DNA of 64,000 bases, taken from Neurospora tetraspora. Lineage: Eukaryota > Ascomycota > Sordariomycetes > Sordariales > Sordariaceae. Below, in pieces: positions 23,545 to 34,703 of the stretch. The notes beneath the pieces are model-generated. The model was not told the DNA's origin and ran no database searches. It saw only the letters and a list, made by a program, of their open reading frames with translations. The stretch lies in NCBI RefSeq assembly GCF_033439725.1, contig NW_026944389.1:62001-126000 (forward strand), read 5' to 3'. Numbering within the stretch: the stretch's first letter is position 1; the number at the start of each line of letters is the position of its first letter. The translations under genes were made by a program, and so were the position numbers.

Positions 23545-25959
23545 CATTAATAATTCTTCCTACGGGAATTAAGCTGTTACCGATAGGATATAAATATATA
23601 ACGGACGATTTATTTCTTAAACCGCCGATGAAACCCTTCCTTCTACCTCTGGTACGTAAGAGTTATTTATTACCCTTCTTACTATAACCGATCATATCCC
23701 TTAATAATAGCCTTTTCCTTCGTCTTAAAATTATTAACCGACTATTAAAAAGATAAATAATAATAATTCGGATAGCGATTATTCTTTTACCCCTTTATAC
23801 GTTTTGTATAATCCCTTTTACTATTTAAAGAATAATATTATAATATAGAAGTAGAGACTCTTCGAACTCCGCGTAGCGGTTATCAAATTATTTTTAATTT
23901 ACTTCCTATCCTATTCATTTCTTTATAATTAAAATAATTTCGTCGATTTATTAAAATAAAATTAATTCGGTAATTACCTTCCTATTCTTCTTGGATTCTG
24001 CTATTAAACTTATTTCTTTTATAATTAAACGTACTTTTCGACCCTCCCTATTCCTATTACCGCTCCCTAAATTATAACGCTTATTATTCTTATATTTACC
24101 TAACCCATTTAATTTATTACTTCTTCCGAATATTACTCTAAATTTAATATTTCCAAATTTACTAGCGAAAATTCCTTTTAATTACGTAATTTCATTTTCG
24201 ATATCAATAATTATTATTCTGTATACCCCCGAATACCCTTTTTTTTCACTATTAATTATATTAATAGTAATTTTAAAAACGTTTAAATTAAATATATTAT
24301 AACTTTAAAAAAGAAGATCGATTACGACCCTATCTATAATATTCCTATTTAGAAAGACCTATATACTTTTTAAAAAAAGGAATATAACGGTAATACTTAA
24401 ACTATCGAACGCTCCGCCTTTATTAATTTTAAATATATATAATAAGGCGCTACCAAAACTATTCGCGCGTTCTACGACCGTTTCTATACCGAAAAATTCA
24501 ATTTATTCTATAAATAATTAAAATATTTATATATTTTATAATAAATAAATCGCTTACGTCCCTATTTATATAATAGTATTTTATCGATAAACGGTATTAA
24601 TATGTTAACCGAAGGGGTAGCGTATATAGAACAATTAAAAAGTTTAGAAATTCTAGAATTAATAATATAATATTAACGCTCTTACATATTACATCCCTAT
24701 TTATTTTCTCTTTCTTTTCTTCCTATCTTTATTCCTACGTTTATTTTTATATTTAGTCCTAATTTTAATAACTTTTCTCGTCCTCTCCTTACAGTTTCTA
24801 CTAACCCTAACATTATTTATTATTATTATAATTAATTTATATATACGTACGGCTAGTACTAAGCAATAAAAGTGTATAATATTTACTACCAATACAATAA
24901 ATTTAAATATTCGGCGTTTTTTTATACTAAGCGTACTTATTATAATTATAGTAAGTTAAATTATATATTATATTAATACCTTATTCTCCATAGTACCCTA
25001 ATTTAAAGCGTAAATATTAAATTAATAGTATTAATAAAGACCGCGACTACTTCGGCCTAAGGAAGCGTAAGTATATTATAATTATATTTATATATAAAAT
25101 TATTAGTAAAAACATATAGAAATTAGCACAAAATTTATAATTTAATAAATTCTAGCGCGGAATTAAACTTTATTAGAAGGTATTTATACCCGTCGAACAT
25201 TAAAATAGAACCAGTAAATTACCATTTTATTAATTTCTTTCTCTAACCCGTTCCTATATATAATTCGATTACCTATTTTATTAAAATCTATAATTCTTAT
25301 AATACTAAGCGGAAGAAAAGGATTACATTTATAATTATCGATTTCTTTAATATAAACGTTATCTTTAATTACTTTTAATTATACGAATATAATTTTAAAA
25401 TTAATTAATATTAGAAGAAATTCCAATTTCGGATTAAAGTATAAAATTTAAAAACGAATAAAGAACCGACTAAACATATCCATAAAATTATAACGTTTTT
25501 TTACAATCCGCAATAAAATTTAATCCCTATCCTAGACCCGAAAGAAATATTAAAATCTATTAATAATTTTAACCCCTAACTATATTTAACCGTCTCTTTT
25601 AAAATCCCCCTATCTTTACATATAAAATTTTTAATCCTACCGAATATCCTAAATTCCCCTAATATTCCTTCCAATATACCTATTCTTATGTCCCCTAATA
25701 TATCCCTGGATATACCTTTTAAAAGTTTTAAAATTATATTAAATAGAATTTATTTACCGTTAGAACCCTTATTCAAATTAATAATTCCAAAGCCGCCTAT
25801 TGCCGAACCTAAAGACGAAAGGATAGTCGCTGCCGACCCGATAATCCTTCCGGAGTATAAAGGATTTCGATAAATATTTAAAATATCGGCTATACCCCTA
25901 CTATAATACGACCATTTAAAATATTATATTAATTTAATCGAAGGAAAATCTATTCCCTA

Positions 25960-27120
25960 GGGCGTTATTTACGTATTTAATATTAAAAAATTAAAGATAT
26001 TCTAAGAATAATTAGCGGAGGCGTTATATAAAGGATAGATTCGTCCATCTATTAGCCTAGTAAAGGTTCCTATTATTTTTATTCCGAAAAGGGAAGTAAA
26101 CTAAAATTATATATCGATTATTATATATTTAATAAAGTAATGAAGAAGAACTATATAATATTACTTCTTATTTAAAAAGTTTTAAATTAATTATTATCAA
26201 TAAAAATCTTTATAAAATTAAATTTAAAGAACGTATATTATTATATTCGGATTAAGCAGGGAAATAAAGAGAAAATAATATTTTATATAAAATAAAAATT
26301 TTATAAATTCTTAATTATACTAATAATATTAATTAATACTCCTATTATTTTTTAAATTTATAATAATAATATATCAAGAAACTTAATTAATACTATTTAT
26401 ATCGTTCGTATAGTTATTTTAGCAAATTATATTCCGGCTATTCAATCTCCTAAATTCTATTATATTTAATAAAAGGAGCCTTTTTATAAATAACCTTTAA
26501 AAAACCTATTATACATTATTAAATATTCAACGCCGTTTAAATACTGCCTAATATCCGTAAATAAACGGATAAATAAAGTAATAAAATTAAAGTTTATAAT
26601 TATATTTACGAATTTTCTATAATTTAAAGTAAGTAAATTAAGCCGAGAAATTAATAATAACGGAGTAGATTTATAATAATTATTTTCATATCATTATTAA
26701 TAAATTACCGTCCGAATTACTCTATAACTATTACTTATACAGTCTAACCAATTCAAATTAGAATCGTAAAAACGTATTCCCTACGGCGGCTACCGAAAAG
26801 ATTACAAAATTAATTAAAGGACGAACCGCTATTACTAAAACCTTGAAAGAAATTAATAAAGATTATACGATATAGTATAATAAATCGCGCAAACCTAAAG
26901 AATTCGAAATCGGTAATCAAATCCTCCTTAATATAAAAAATATTAAATAATGAAAACCTAACGTTAAGTTAATAAAGAAATTCTTAGGGCTTTTTTAAAT
27001 TACTAAGGTCATTAGTAATCAAAAAATAGATTACCGTTTTACCTTTCTAGAACGCTATTATATTTATTTAATATTCCTTATCACTTTATTAAAACCGTAC
27101 TATAGCAATTCTAAAATAGT
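25960..27120 (+). pseudogene. Gypsy pol remnant: reverse transcriptase then integrase
   Basis: At about 26000-26100 the frame reads IRPSISLVKVPIIFIPKR, the Ty3/gypsy 'IRPS.SP..APVLFV.KK' start of reverse transcriptase, followed by YIRIKQGNKEKIIFYI and a decayed active-site region near 26400. From about 26460 an integrase-like stretch follows, and at 26790-27110 the integrase C-terminal block (SRKPKEFEIGNQILLNIKNI, then KKFLGPF and LITLLKPYY). Ribonuclease H and the integrase N-terminal part are missing between them. Stops occur throughout. Confidence 0.75.
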
Positions 27121-27129
27121 AACGCTATA

Positions 27130-29333
27130 AGGAAAAGTAGTAAATATCGAGGACAATTTTATATAATATAAAATAAAAACGATTATAAAATATCGAAGGT
27201 CGGGAACGAATTAATAATATTAAATAAAATAGAAAGAATATTCGGATAATAATAACGAATAAATATTATAAAAAGATTTAAATTATCTAGAATTTTTAAA
27301 AGAATACGAAATAAAAGAATTACAAAGGAGGAAAACCGCAAAGGGCCTATTAATTAAATTAATGAAAATAAATTAAATAAGTTAATAAGAGGAAATTAAA
27401 GTAATTAACGAGTGTAACGCATTAATAATTATAGAATATTAATAATTATAATATATTTAAAATATTAAATAATTATAACGTATAATATATTAGATTAGAA
27501 TTAGGGGAACTATATTAGACGATTATAATATATAATATATTAGATTAGAATTGGGGGAATTATATTAAATAGACGGGCGATGGCGTATAAATAGAAGGAA
27601 GAAGAATTAATTAAAGAATTATAGAAAATAACGAACTAAGAAATATAATAATACGCTGGTATCTAATTATCGATTATTTATTAAATTAATATTCTTTCCT
27701 CCAAACAATCATATTATTAATAAAATAAAATTAAAAAATTATAAAAATAAAAAGCTAAATATTATAATAACCGCCCATTCTAATCCTTAAATCTAAATTT
27801 AAATTATATATTAATATAAGAATCGAACCTATCTTTTTAAAAATTAAATTCTCGCGCGCAACTACTATACCTATTAATAAATAATTTAAACTCAAATTTC
27901 ACCATCGTCTATTATCGTAGAGTTAAAAGGACGCTTCGACGAGCAATAAACAGCGAATATCGGCGTATACCAAATTTATAAGCTAAAAAATATCTGCTAA
28001 ATCGATTATACTTATAGAGGCAACGGGAATTATTAAGAAAGTAGGAACTACGATATCGAATTATTCGCCGTCAAAAGTATAAATAGTAATAAGAATAATC
28101 TAATTAGTAGAACGACTATTAATAGGATAGCGGAAATTATAATACTCTATCTACTCGTTAAAGCGGTAATCATAAAATTTAAAAAGTATTAAAAGAAAAA
28201 TACAAAGGCGTTTACAAAGAATATAAATTCTAATTACTAAAATATTAACGGAATTATAAAGGGTAATAATAAAGGTAAGTATAATATTATCTATATTTCC
28301 TGCGTAAGTAGTAATTATATTCTTTTAGAACGCAACTACGCAATTATAAAGGGCCGGAAAGAAATTGTAAAAGCACCGGTTTAAAATTTTAAAATACGCC
28401 GAATATATATTATTACTTAAGAAATAACTTTATTAGCGTTATATTAATAGAAAAGGAATGAAAACCTAATAAACTTTATTAAATATAAATGAAATAATCT
28501 ACGGCTAAGACTATAGTAATATTAATAATACCGGAGAGTAAATCGGTAATAGCGCTCGTAACCTTCTAAAAAGAAATAATATAAAATGGATCGTAAATAA
28601 CGTTATTAAATAATTAATATAAGAAATATAAACTAGAAAAGAAAAGCGCTTACTAAAATTAAGAATGATCGAGCCTAATAAACAAAATTATATTATAAAG
28701 GGTATACTAATTAACAGGGTTTTGGAAGGCAGCAATAGGGGTAATATAAATAAATATATAAATTTATACGAAAGAAAGAAGAGAAAAAGAGGAAGGGAAG
28801 AAAGGTGGGAGGAAAGGTTCTTATAATTAGAATTAAGAGTATAAAATAGGGTAGAATTAGGGCAAATAATCGAAGTATAAGAATATAAGTATTATTATAA
28901 AAATTTTAAATGGGTTAATTTTAGACGATAAAATATAAAAAAAGCGGTAGGGGAAAACAGTACAAAAGAATAGAAAAACAATAAAGAGAATAATTTAGGA
29001 CGAAAAGATAGCTAATAAATATTTAAATAGTAATAGAGGGGCAAAATATAATAAAATAGATGGTAATTAATTTAAACTTAGGACGGCGGCTGGTAGAAAA
29101 TAAAAAAATAATAGATAATAAATAAAAAACGGTCGAAGCTAGCGAAAAAAAGGGATCAACGGGTATTAAGTAATAGGTTAACGCCAATATAGGAATAAGA
29201 AGAACTAAAGAAGGCAACGTTTCGGTAATAATATATTCAGTTATAGAAATAAATTACAGAAAATAGTAATAAAAGAGCGCCGGTAAAGAAACTACTAATA
29301 TAAAATATTTATAAGTTTCTAAAATAGAAATTT
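27130..29333. other. Non-coding 3' internal region of gypsy element
   Basis: About 2.2 kb of AT-rich decayed sequence between the integrase remnant and the purine tract. No recognisable open frame. Two near-identical stretches at about 27470-27510 and 27520-27565 share an ATATATTAGATTAGAATT motif. Confidence 0.55.
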
Positions 29334-29349
29334 AAGAGAGGGGGGGTTA

Positions 29350-29638
29350 TATTAAATAGTTAAGGACTTATTAGGCGTTAGACCCGTATTAATACCGAGG
29401 AACACCAATATCCGTATAATATAGCGCCGTAGTACAGCGTCGGAATAGTTCGGAGCCGTCGCGGACTTAATTACTATAGGATAGAGCTTACAATAATATA
29501 AATAGCCGGTCGGATTCGTTTCTAGAATTATTACAATTAATTATTGATATATTTTTAGTCCTCCCCCTACTTTAACGTCCCCTACGTACTTACGCTATCT
29601 GTAGGCACCTCAACCTACCTTCCTCTACAATCCTAACA
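29350..29638 (+). repeat. 3' LTR of gypsy element
   Basis: 289 bp, starts TATTAAA (TG altered to TA) and ends CCTAACA. Partner of 23256-23544. Confidence 0.9.
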
Positions 29639-31065
29639 AGAAACGCTCGAAACTTAGTAAAAAGAATAATTGAACCGGTTAATATTATACGTATTATTAA
29701 TAATTATAATTTCGGGAAATATTTTAACTATCAATATATAGATTAGAAAAGTAAAAACGAAGCCCAATATCCGTTCCCTATTATTTAAATCTATCTTTTT
29801 AATATATTTAATATTATTATTATTAAATAATTCAATTAAAGTACTAGTAGAGGTATAGCTATTGAAATTATAACGATGAATACGTACGCGTACGTTATAT
29901 ATATCGGCTCTTATATATACGGATTTAGGGAAGTCCTTTCGTACTATAGTAGTAATTTTTCGAATTTATATAATCTTAAATTTAAAGGTATCGTTAATTT
30001 TCTTAAAGATTTCTGGCTTTATTTTCTAATGTTGGGGGTGTGTAAATAGGTACTAGGATTGGCCCTAGTTATAGATTTAATAGTTTAGGTTAGAGTACAA
30101 CCGAAAGTACTAAAAATTATTACTTTTAGTATCTTTATTTACAAACCCTTTCTATTAATAATTATACTTTCGTAAGGCTATTTTTTGAATAGTTATTGTA
30201 AATTCGCGGGGTTTATTATAGCGGTTATATATAATATAATACTATATATAGTCTTTGATAGCGGCTTTCAGCTTACTACGACCTTATATACAATTAATTA
30301 CAAATCTATAAAGTTTCACCTATTCGTTAATAGCTTTATAAACAGCTTTAATTATAGCCGCGGGAAGTATAGTATTAGTAGAGGGTAGATTAATAATTAT
30401 ATCCCTATAATTAAAGAATTCTTTGTATCTTTCGTTGTCGCTATTATTATTAGTTAGTTCGGTGCTTTTACGAGAAGGGAGATCGCGATTTGAATTAGAA
30501 TTAAAATCGCTCTCTTATTAAAGTAATTATATTAAGAGAAGCGGATTAGGCGAGCGTATACTAGATTCGCTATTAAAGTCGCTAAGAGAGTTAACGAGAG
30601 TATCGTTGTTAAAAAAACCTTCCTATTCCTTATCGACGTCGGTAAAGGGATTGTTATCGCTATTAGTATCGTCGATTTAAGTAAAGTCGATGGCTACGCC
30701 GTTATTTAGATTCTACGGTAGTATTTTAAAACTTTAAAAGCTTTATATATAATATGCGTAATATTGTATAGCTTTAGGAAAATTAGTAAATAAATCTAGT
30801 AATGTATATAATTAATATTTACGTACGTGCGGTCGATTCTAGCCTATTCTAGCGATTAGAGGTGGCTTAGTCATAAAAAGAGAGTAGAAAGAAGGTTGTG
30901 AAGATTAAAGAGGTTTAAAATTACTAAGTCTAAAGATAGGGGTCTTGTATATATAGGTCGTATATATAGGGTCCATTAGTTAACTAGGTTTAGTATTGTC
31001 TTATACGGAAAAGGTATTATATAATTATAGTAAAAAATATTTTGTACGTTAAACCCTAACCCGAT

Positions 31066-31127
31066 GGGTACCCGTATAGGGATGGGTGCCCATGTAAGAC
31101 GACCCGGGTGCCCGCGGATGAAATGCC
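31066..31127 (-). repeat. Right terminal inverted repeat (62 bp)
   Basis: Reverse complement begins GGCATTTCATCCGCGGGCAC and pairs with 20818-20879. Confidence 0.88.
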
Positions 31128-31135
31128 GTGAAATA
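31128..31135 (+). repeat. Right 8-bp TSD of Mutator-like element
   Basis: GTGAAATA, identical to 20810-20817, directly after the right inverted repeat. Confidence 0.85.
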
Positions 31136-31573
31136 AGCGGCTGTTCTTATAGCATTGGCACAGGAACAGTTTGACTCATTCTTCGCTGCTCTTAGGTTAG
31201 CAATCATACCTCTAGCTCCTCCTAGGTCACTGGTGTGTATGGTGTCATTCTGGGTACTGAACATTGGAAGCAATGCAGAGTACCTCCTAACATGCAATGA
31301 CTCTTTTAATCACCTAATCACTTATAACCAGGAGGAACTCAATATGAGAGATCTATGAGAGGCAGGTGAATACTTGGTTTGTGATTGTATGGCGAAATGA
31401 TCACACACGGCAGTGCATCTCGTTTTACGCAACCACAGGCAGGGAAACAACAATTCACAGACATGTTAAGACAACTATCTCACTCGGTCACTGACCAACC
31501 CACAAGCACAGTCATAACGTACAGTCATCCCCACCAATGATTCCCAAAGACCTAAAAACCAGTCACCTGTCCC
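31136..31573. other. Intergenic right flank of transposon
   Basis: Normal-composition DNA; no supported gene. It includes the 3' end of the minus-strand gene that follows. Confidence 0.5.
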
Positions 31574-32508
31574 TTAGGCTTTACCAGCCTGAGCACTAGC
31601 AGCACCGTCAATCAACGACAGCAACCCATCGACCAGCGTCCTGCAAATCGTTCCAGGTCCGCACCCAGCAGCGACACCACCAGCCGCATCACCGGCTCCC
31701 GCAGCCGGCGCAGCCGGGGCCGCCACTCCCTCCTTATTGTCACCCGCCGCCGGCGCAGCAGGCGCCACAGCCGCCGTTCCATCAGGCACAAAAAGGGCAA
31801 ACTCTCCAACCAAATCCGGAACCTTGGTAGCGACCTCATTCTCATCCGCCTCAAACTCGGTCTCTCCCACACCATCACCAATCACAAAGCTGTTGGTCTC
31901 GGTGCATAGCTTGCCCAGCTTCGCCTGGCTGATGTCGGTCGTGGAGTTGGCGTTGCGGATGTAATCGATCTTGGAGAGGGTCAGGCCCTTGGAGGCACCA
32001 CCGCCAATTTCGACCTTGTAGGAGACGGGCTCGAGGGCTTTGAAGCCGGGGGGAGCGGCGGCGGGGGTCTTGTTCTCTGTTACGCGGAGTTGGCGGGCGT
32101 CGGGGTTTTTGAATTCTACTTCGAAGGCGCCGTTGGCCTGGATTGTTGATGGTTAGTTACCAACTGACTCATTGGTCTGGGGGATTGTGTGTATGACACG
32201 GATGGGTGAGTGAGGTGGGATAAACTTACGCCGGCGGGGAATTGAGTGTCGGTTTTGACATTACCGCCACCGAGAGTGATGACGGTGTTGAACTTGCCGG
32301 CTTGCTCGACCTCGTTCGGGTCTTCCTCTTCTTCCTTGCCCCCAGTGCCGGCACCAGCGGTGGCAGTGGCCGAGGCAACAGCGGAGGCAGTTGCGGATGC
32401 TACGGCTGTGGCAGAAGAGGCAGCGGCTACGGCCTCCTTGTTGGGATGGGGAAGAGCCGCAACGGACAAGACCTGGAGAGCCAGGATGAGGCTGGATTGG
32501 AACTTCAT
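31574..32508 (-). CDS. Hypothetical Ala-rich secreted protein
   Basis: Exons 32508-32230 and 32137-31574 (minus), 92-nt intron (GTAAGT donor, CTAAC branch site, CAG acceptor), phase 0; 280 aa. It begins with a clear signal peptide (MKFQSSLILALQVLSVAALP), then an Ala/Ser/Thr-rich stretch, an acidic EEEEDPNE patch, a central region (FNTVITLGGGNVKTDTQFP, later YKVEIGGGASKGLTLSKIDY) with beta character, and an Ala/Pro/Gly-rich tail with two cysteines (CGPGTIC). No catalytic motif or anchor was seen. It is likely a cell-wall or extracellular protein of unknown role. Confidence 0.78.
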
Positions 32509-34703
32509 CTTGAACGATTGAGGTGTTGTTTGTTTTGTTTTGTTGGTGGTTATGAGTGAGTGGAAGGGGTATATCCAGCGAGCGAACTCGAAACTTGATC
32601 AAAGATGGTATTGGAGAATGAATGTCGGGGCCAGCCACCGAAAGGAAGAACAGAAGGCAAGTTGAAGCGAAAGAAGCCTGTGGAGATAATGATGATGTGT
32701 GTGATGAGCCAAGTAAACAGGTCAATCCATGCAGATGTCGATCACCGCATTTATACATCTTTCTATCTACTCGATCGCCAAGAAGATACCATTGCTTGGC
32801 CGACATCAAAGAGGGCCATCCCAGAACTCTGTCTATCATCTCATTATCATCTTCACTATTAAGCCCACGGCACTTCTTGGTTTTTTCCAAAACATACTGA
32901 CACTGCCAAGATAAGAGTCAAGACTTTGCCAAGCAAGAAATCTCTGTACGCGGTGCCGGATTCCCGACTTTTTGTGTGGATGAAATGGTTGCTGGTGGTG
33001 GTGAAAGGGATTGTCGTTGTAGTGGTATACTAGAGGTAGGTAGTAGTCTCTATTTCAATGTAATTGAAACGGGTATAGGGGGTGCCCTATGGTTGAAACC
33101 CAGTGCTAAGTCGTGCGTAGTTATGCATCTCGATAAAACAGAACTTTTAACCGAGTTTGAACTTGATTGAGGAAGTAGCTCCGGGCAGTTGGGCCGAATG
33201 CGTTAAGGTAAGACGGACGAAGAGAGGTTGTTGATGTTAAAAGTGGAGCTGCTAGGGGCTGCCAAGAAAAGGGGGTTTGTTTACTTGTGTCAGTGCGCAT
33301 GGCTGCAAATGGCACGCTGCGACGGTAGAGTTGGGATGCGGTTAGACTTGCACGGGGATGAGGCCGCTTGACTGACACACGTGGTGATCCACTTGGCAGT
33401 TTTGGGATACTTCTAGGCGGCTATACCGTCTTGATGGATGCTGGAATTGGATGAACCAGATCGTCACACTTGGAACATGTGGTTGATGGCTCTGGGTTCG
33501 GGTTGAAGAGGCAATCATAGGGGTGTTGTTCTTGAGGTGCCGAATTGCCGAATGCCGATCAGACCTGTTCCCCGGATGCACTTGCTAACAAGAAACAAGA
33601 TGTTTGAAGGAACCGGATCTGATAAGAACAAGACAGAGCCTCCCATCTCCAACCTCAGAAAGACCACAAGCATGGAAGATAGAGTATCTCGGCAGCAACC
33701 GAGTGATCAACGAATAGGTCGACGGTCAACACTCCAGGCGAGCGGTAATGACGCGTCTTCCCTCAACCTTCCAGACAAAATCGAAACGCAGGGGAATATT
33801 CGCAATCTTATCGACGTCGCATTCGTTTCTCATGATGTCAACAAAAGGAAGAACACTCACCCGCTCGTATTTCTGTCCCGTCGACATCAGAACAGGGAAA
33901 CTGATCGTTTGCTCTCTTACCAAGCCCTACCAAGCTTTATCGAAGCTTTTCATCTCCAAAGCTTGTCATAGGTAGCGTTCGCCTGTTATGGACGCTCGGT
34001 AGCATTTCCGGACGTTGTTTACAGGCTAGCGTTACCCGAGCGCAACCATACTTAGCGGCTCATCACAGGGACCACACCCCCCGCAACGACAGGGGCTTGT
34101 TACGCCCTTCGTTTCCACCTGTTTCGAGGTCTTGGCCTTGCAAAAACACCATCTTATTGACGGATGAGAATCTTGGCGGTTGTCAGGAATCCCATTCTTG
34201 GCAGGTCGCACCATGGCCGTTGTCTGTTACAGAAGGTTGCTGTGGTACCGAATCGACGAGGGAATCGATGGACGCCACAAGCTGGACACGGCGGCTAGGG
34301 CACGTGCTGGGATAGGGGGTAACTTGGCGCTGTCGGTTTAGTGTGCCAGTGACACCACAGCGCCCCTGGATTATAGCAGGTTGATATCATCTCCTGGGTG
34401 TTGCTTGAAACAAAACCCAATGTCCTCTGTTTCTCTTCTCCTTTGCTTCTCTTTCTCACTTTTCATTCCCTTCGCCTTCCCTTCACCTTCATTCTCTTCA
34501 TAAGGTACTAACAGGAGGAGTGCAGCCGGTCTGCGATTGTTGTTTGTTGTGTTCGTTGTTTACGTTCTTTTCGTCCGTCAATGCAGTAATTCACCACTTT
34601 CGTTCCACTTCGTTTCATTCCCGTCTTCGTCTCTCCTTTCGAGTCCACAATCAACATCAAATCGGCCGGCCGAATCCACTGGACACCTCAAAATAATATC
34701 AAA
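32509..34703. other. Divergent intergenic region
   Basis: About 2.2 kb between two divergent genes. No gene with an ATG start and coding character was found. A pyrimidine-rich tract (about 34421-34500) precedes the right-hand gene and probably lies in its promoter or 5' leader. Confidence 0.5.

Larger units (their letters stand above)
23256..29638 (+). mobile_element. Ty3/gypsy LTR retrotransposon (RIP-mutated)
   Basis: Two LTRs of exactly 289 bp (23256-23544 and 29350-29638) enclose a plus-strand internal region. Flanking 5-bp duplication is GGAAA on the left and AGAAA on the right, differing by one G-to-A change. A purine tract (AGAGAGGGGGGGTTA, about 29334-29348) precedes the 3' LTR. Reverse transcriptase and integrase remnants follow in Ty3/gypsy order. 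It inserted into the MULE transposase gene. The distance from reverse transcriptase to integrase is too short for a complete pol, so it is internally deleted as well as RIP-mutated. Confidence 0.88.
22450..30700 (-). pseudogene. MULE transposase remnant, split by gypsy insertion
   Basis: Minus-strand coding remnant in two parts. The upstream part (about 30700-29644) has an acidic Ser/Asn-rich N-terminal region, then at about 29730-29665 the block FPEIIIINNTYNINRF, the first catalytic region of MULE transposases. The downstream part (23255-22450) has NEKEVDFNFLIEATYKL, then KYKEIKQALGNIFLNIQQ followed by LYLFYIIKN, matching the family's 'TD...AL..VFP...LC.WHI.KN' region, and a later WVAWERLKKQF block. 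The catalytic acidic residues and zinc ligands are partly lost to C-to-T/G-to-A changes. The gypsy element at 23256-29638 sits between the two blocks. Confidence 0.7.
20818..31127 (-). mobile_element. RIP-mutated Mutator-like (MULE) transposon, nested
   Basis: A 10,310-bp AT-rich unit bounded by 62-bp terminal inverted repeats and an 8-bp direct duplication GTGAAATA. Removing the gypsy element inside it leaves about 3.9 kb. Minus-strand remnants of a transposase lie on both sides of the gypsy insertion and carry the two hallmark blocks of the MULE transposase domain. Mutator-like elements normally duplicate 8-11 bp, so the 8-bp duplication fits. All coding frames are destroyed, with stops and AT bias typical of RIP. 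Confidence 0.8.

Noticed and set aside
31050-31062. Telomere-like AACCCTAACCC next to the right TIR
   Set aside because: Less than two repeat units; the same short motif also occurs near 6022, so chance is enough.
33537-33971. 144-codon open frame on the plus strand
   Set aside because: No ATG at the start of the frame, no family motif and no splice partners; likely chance in the long divergent spacer.
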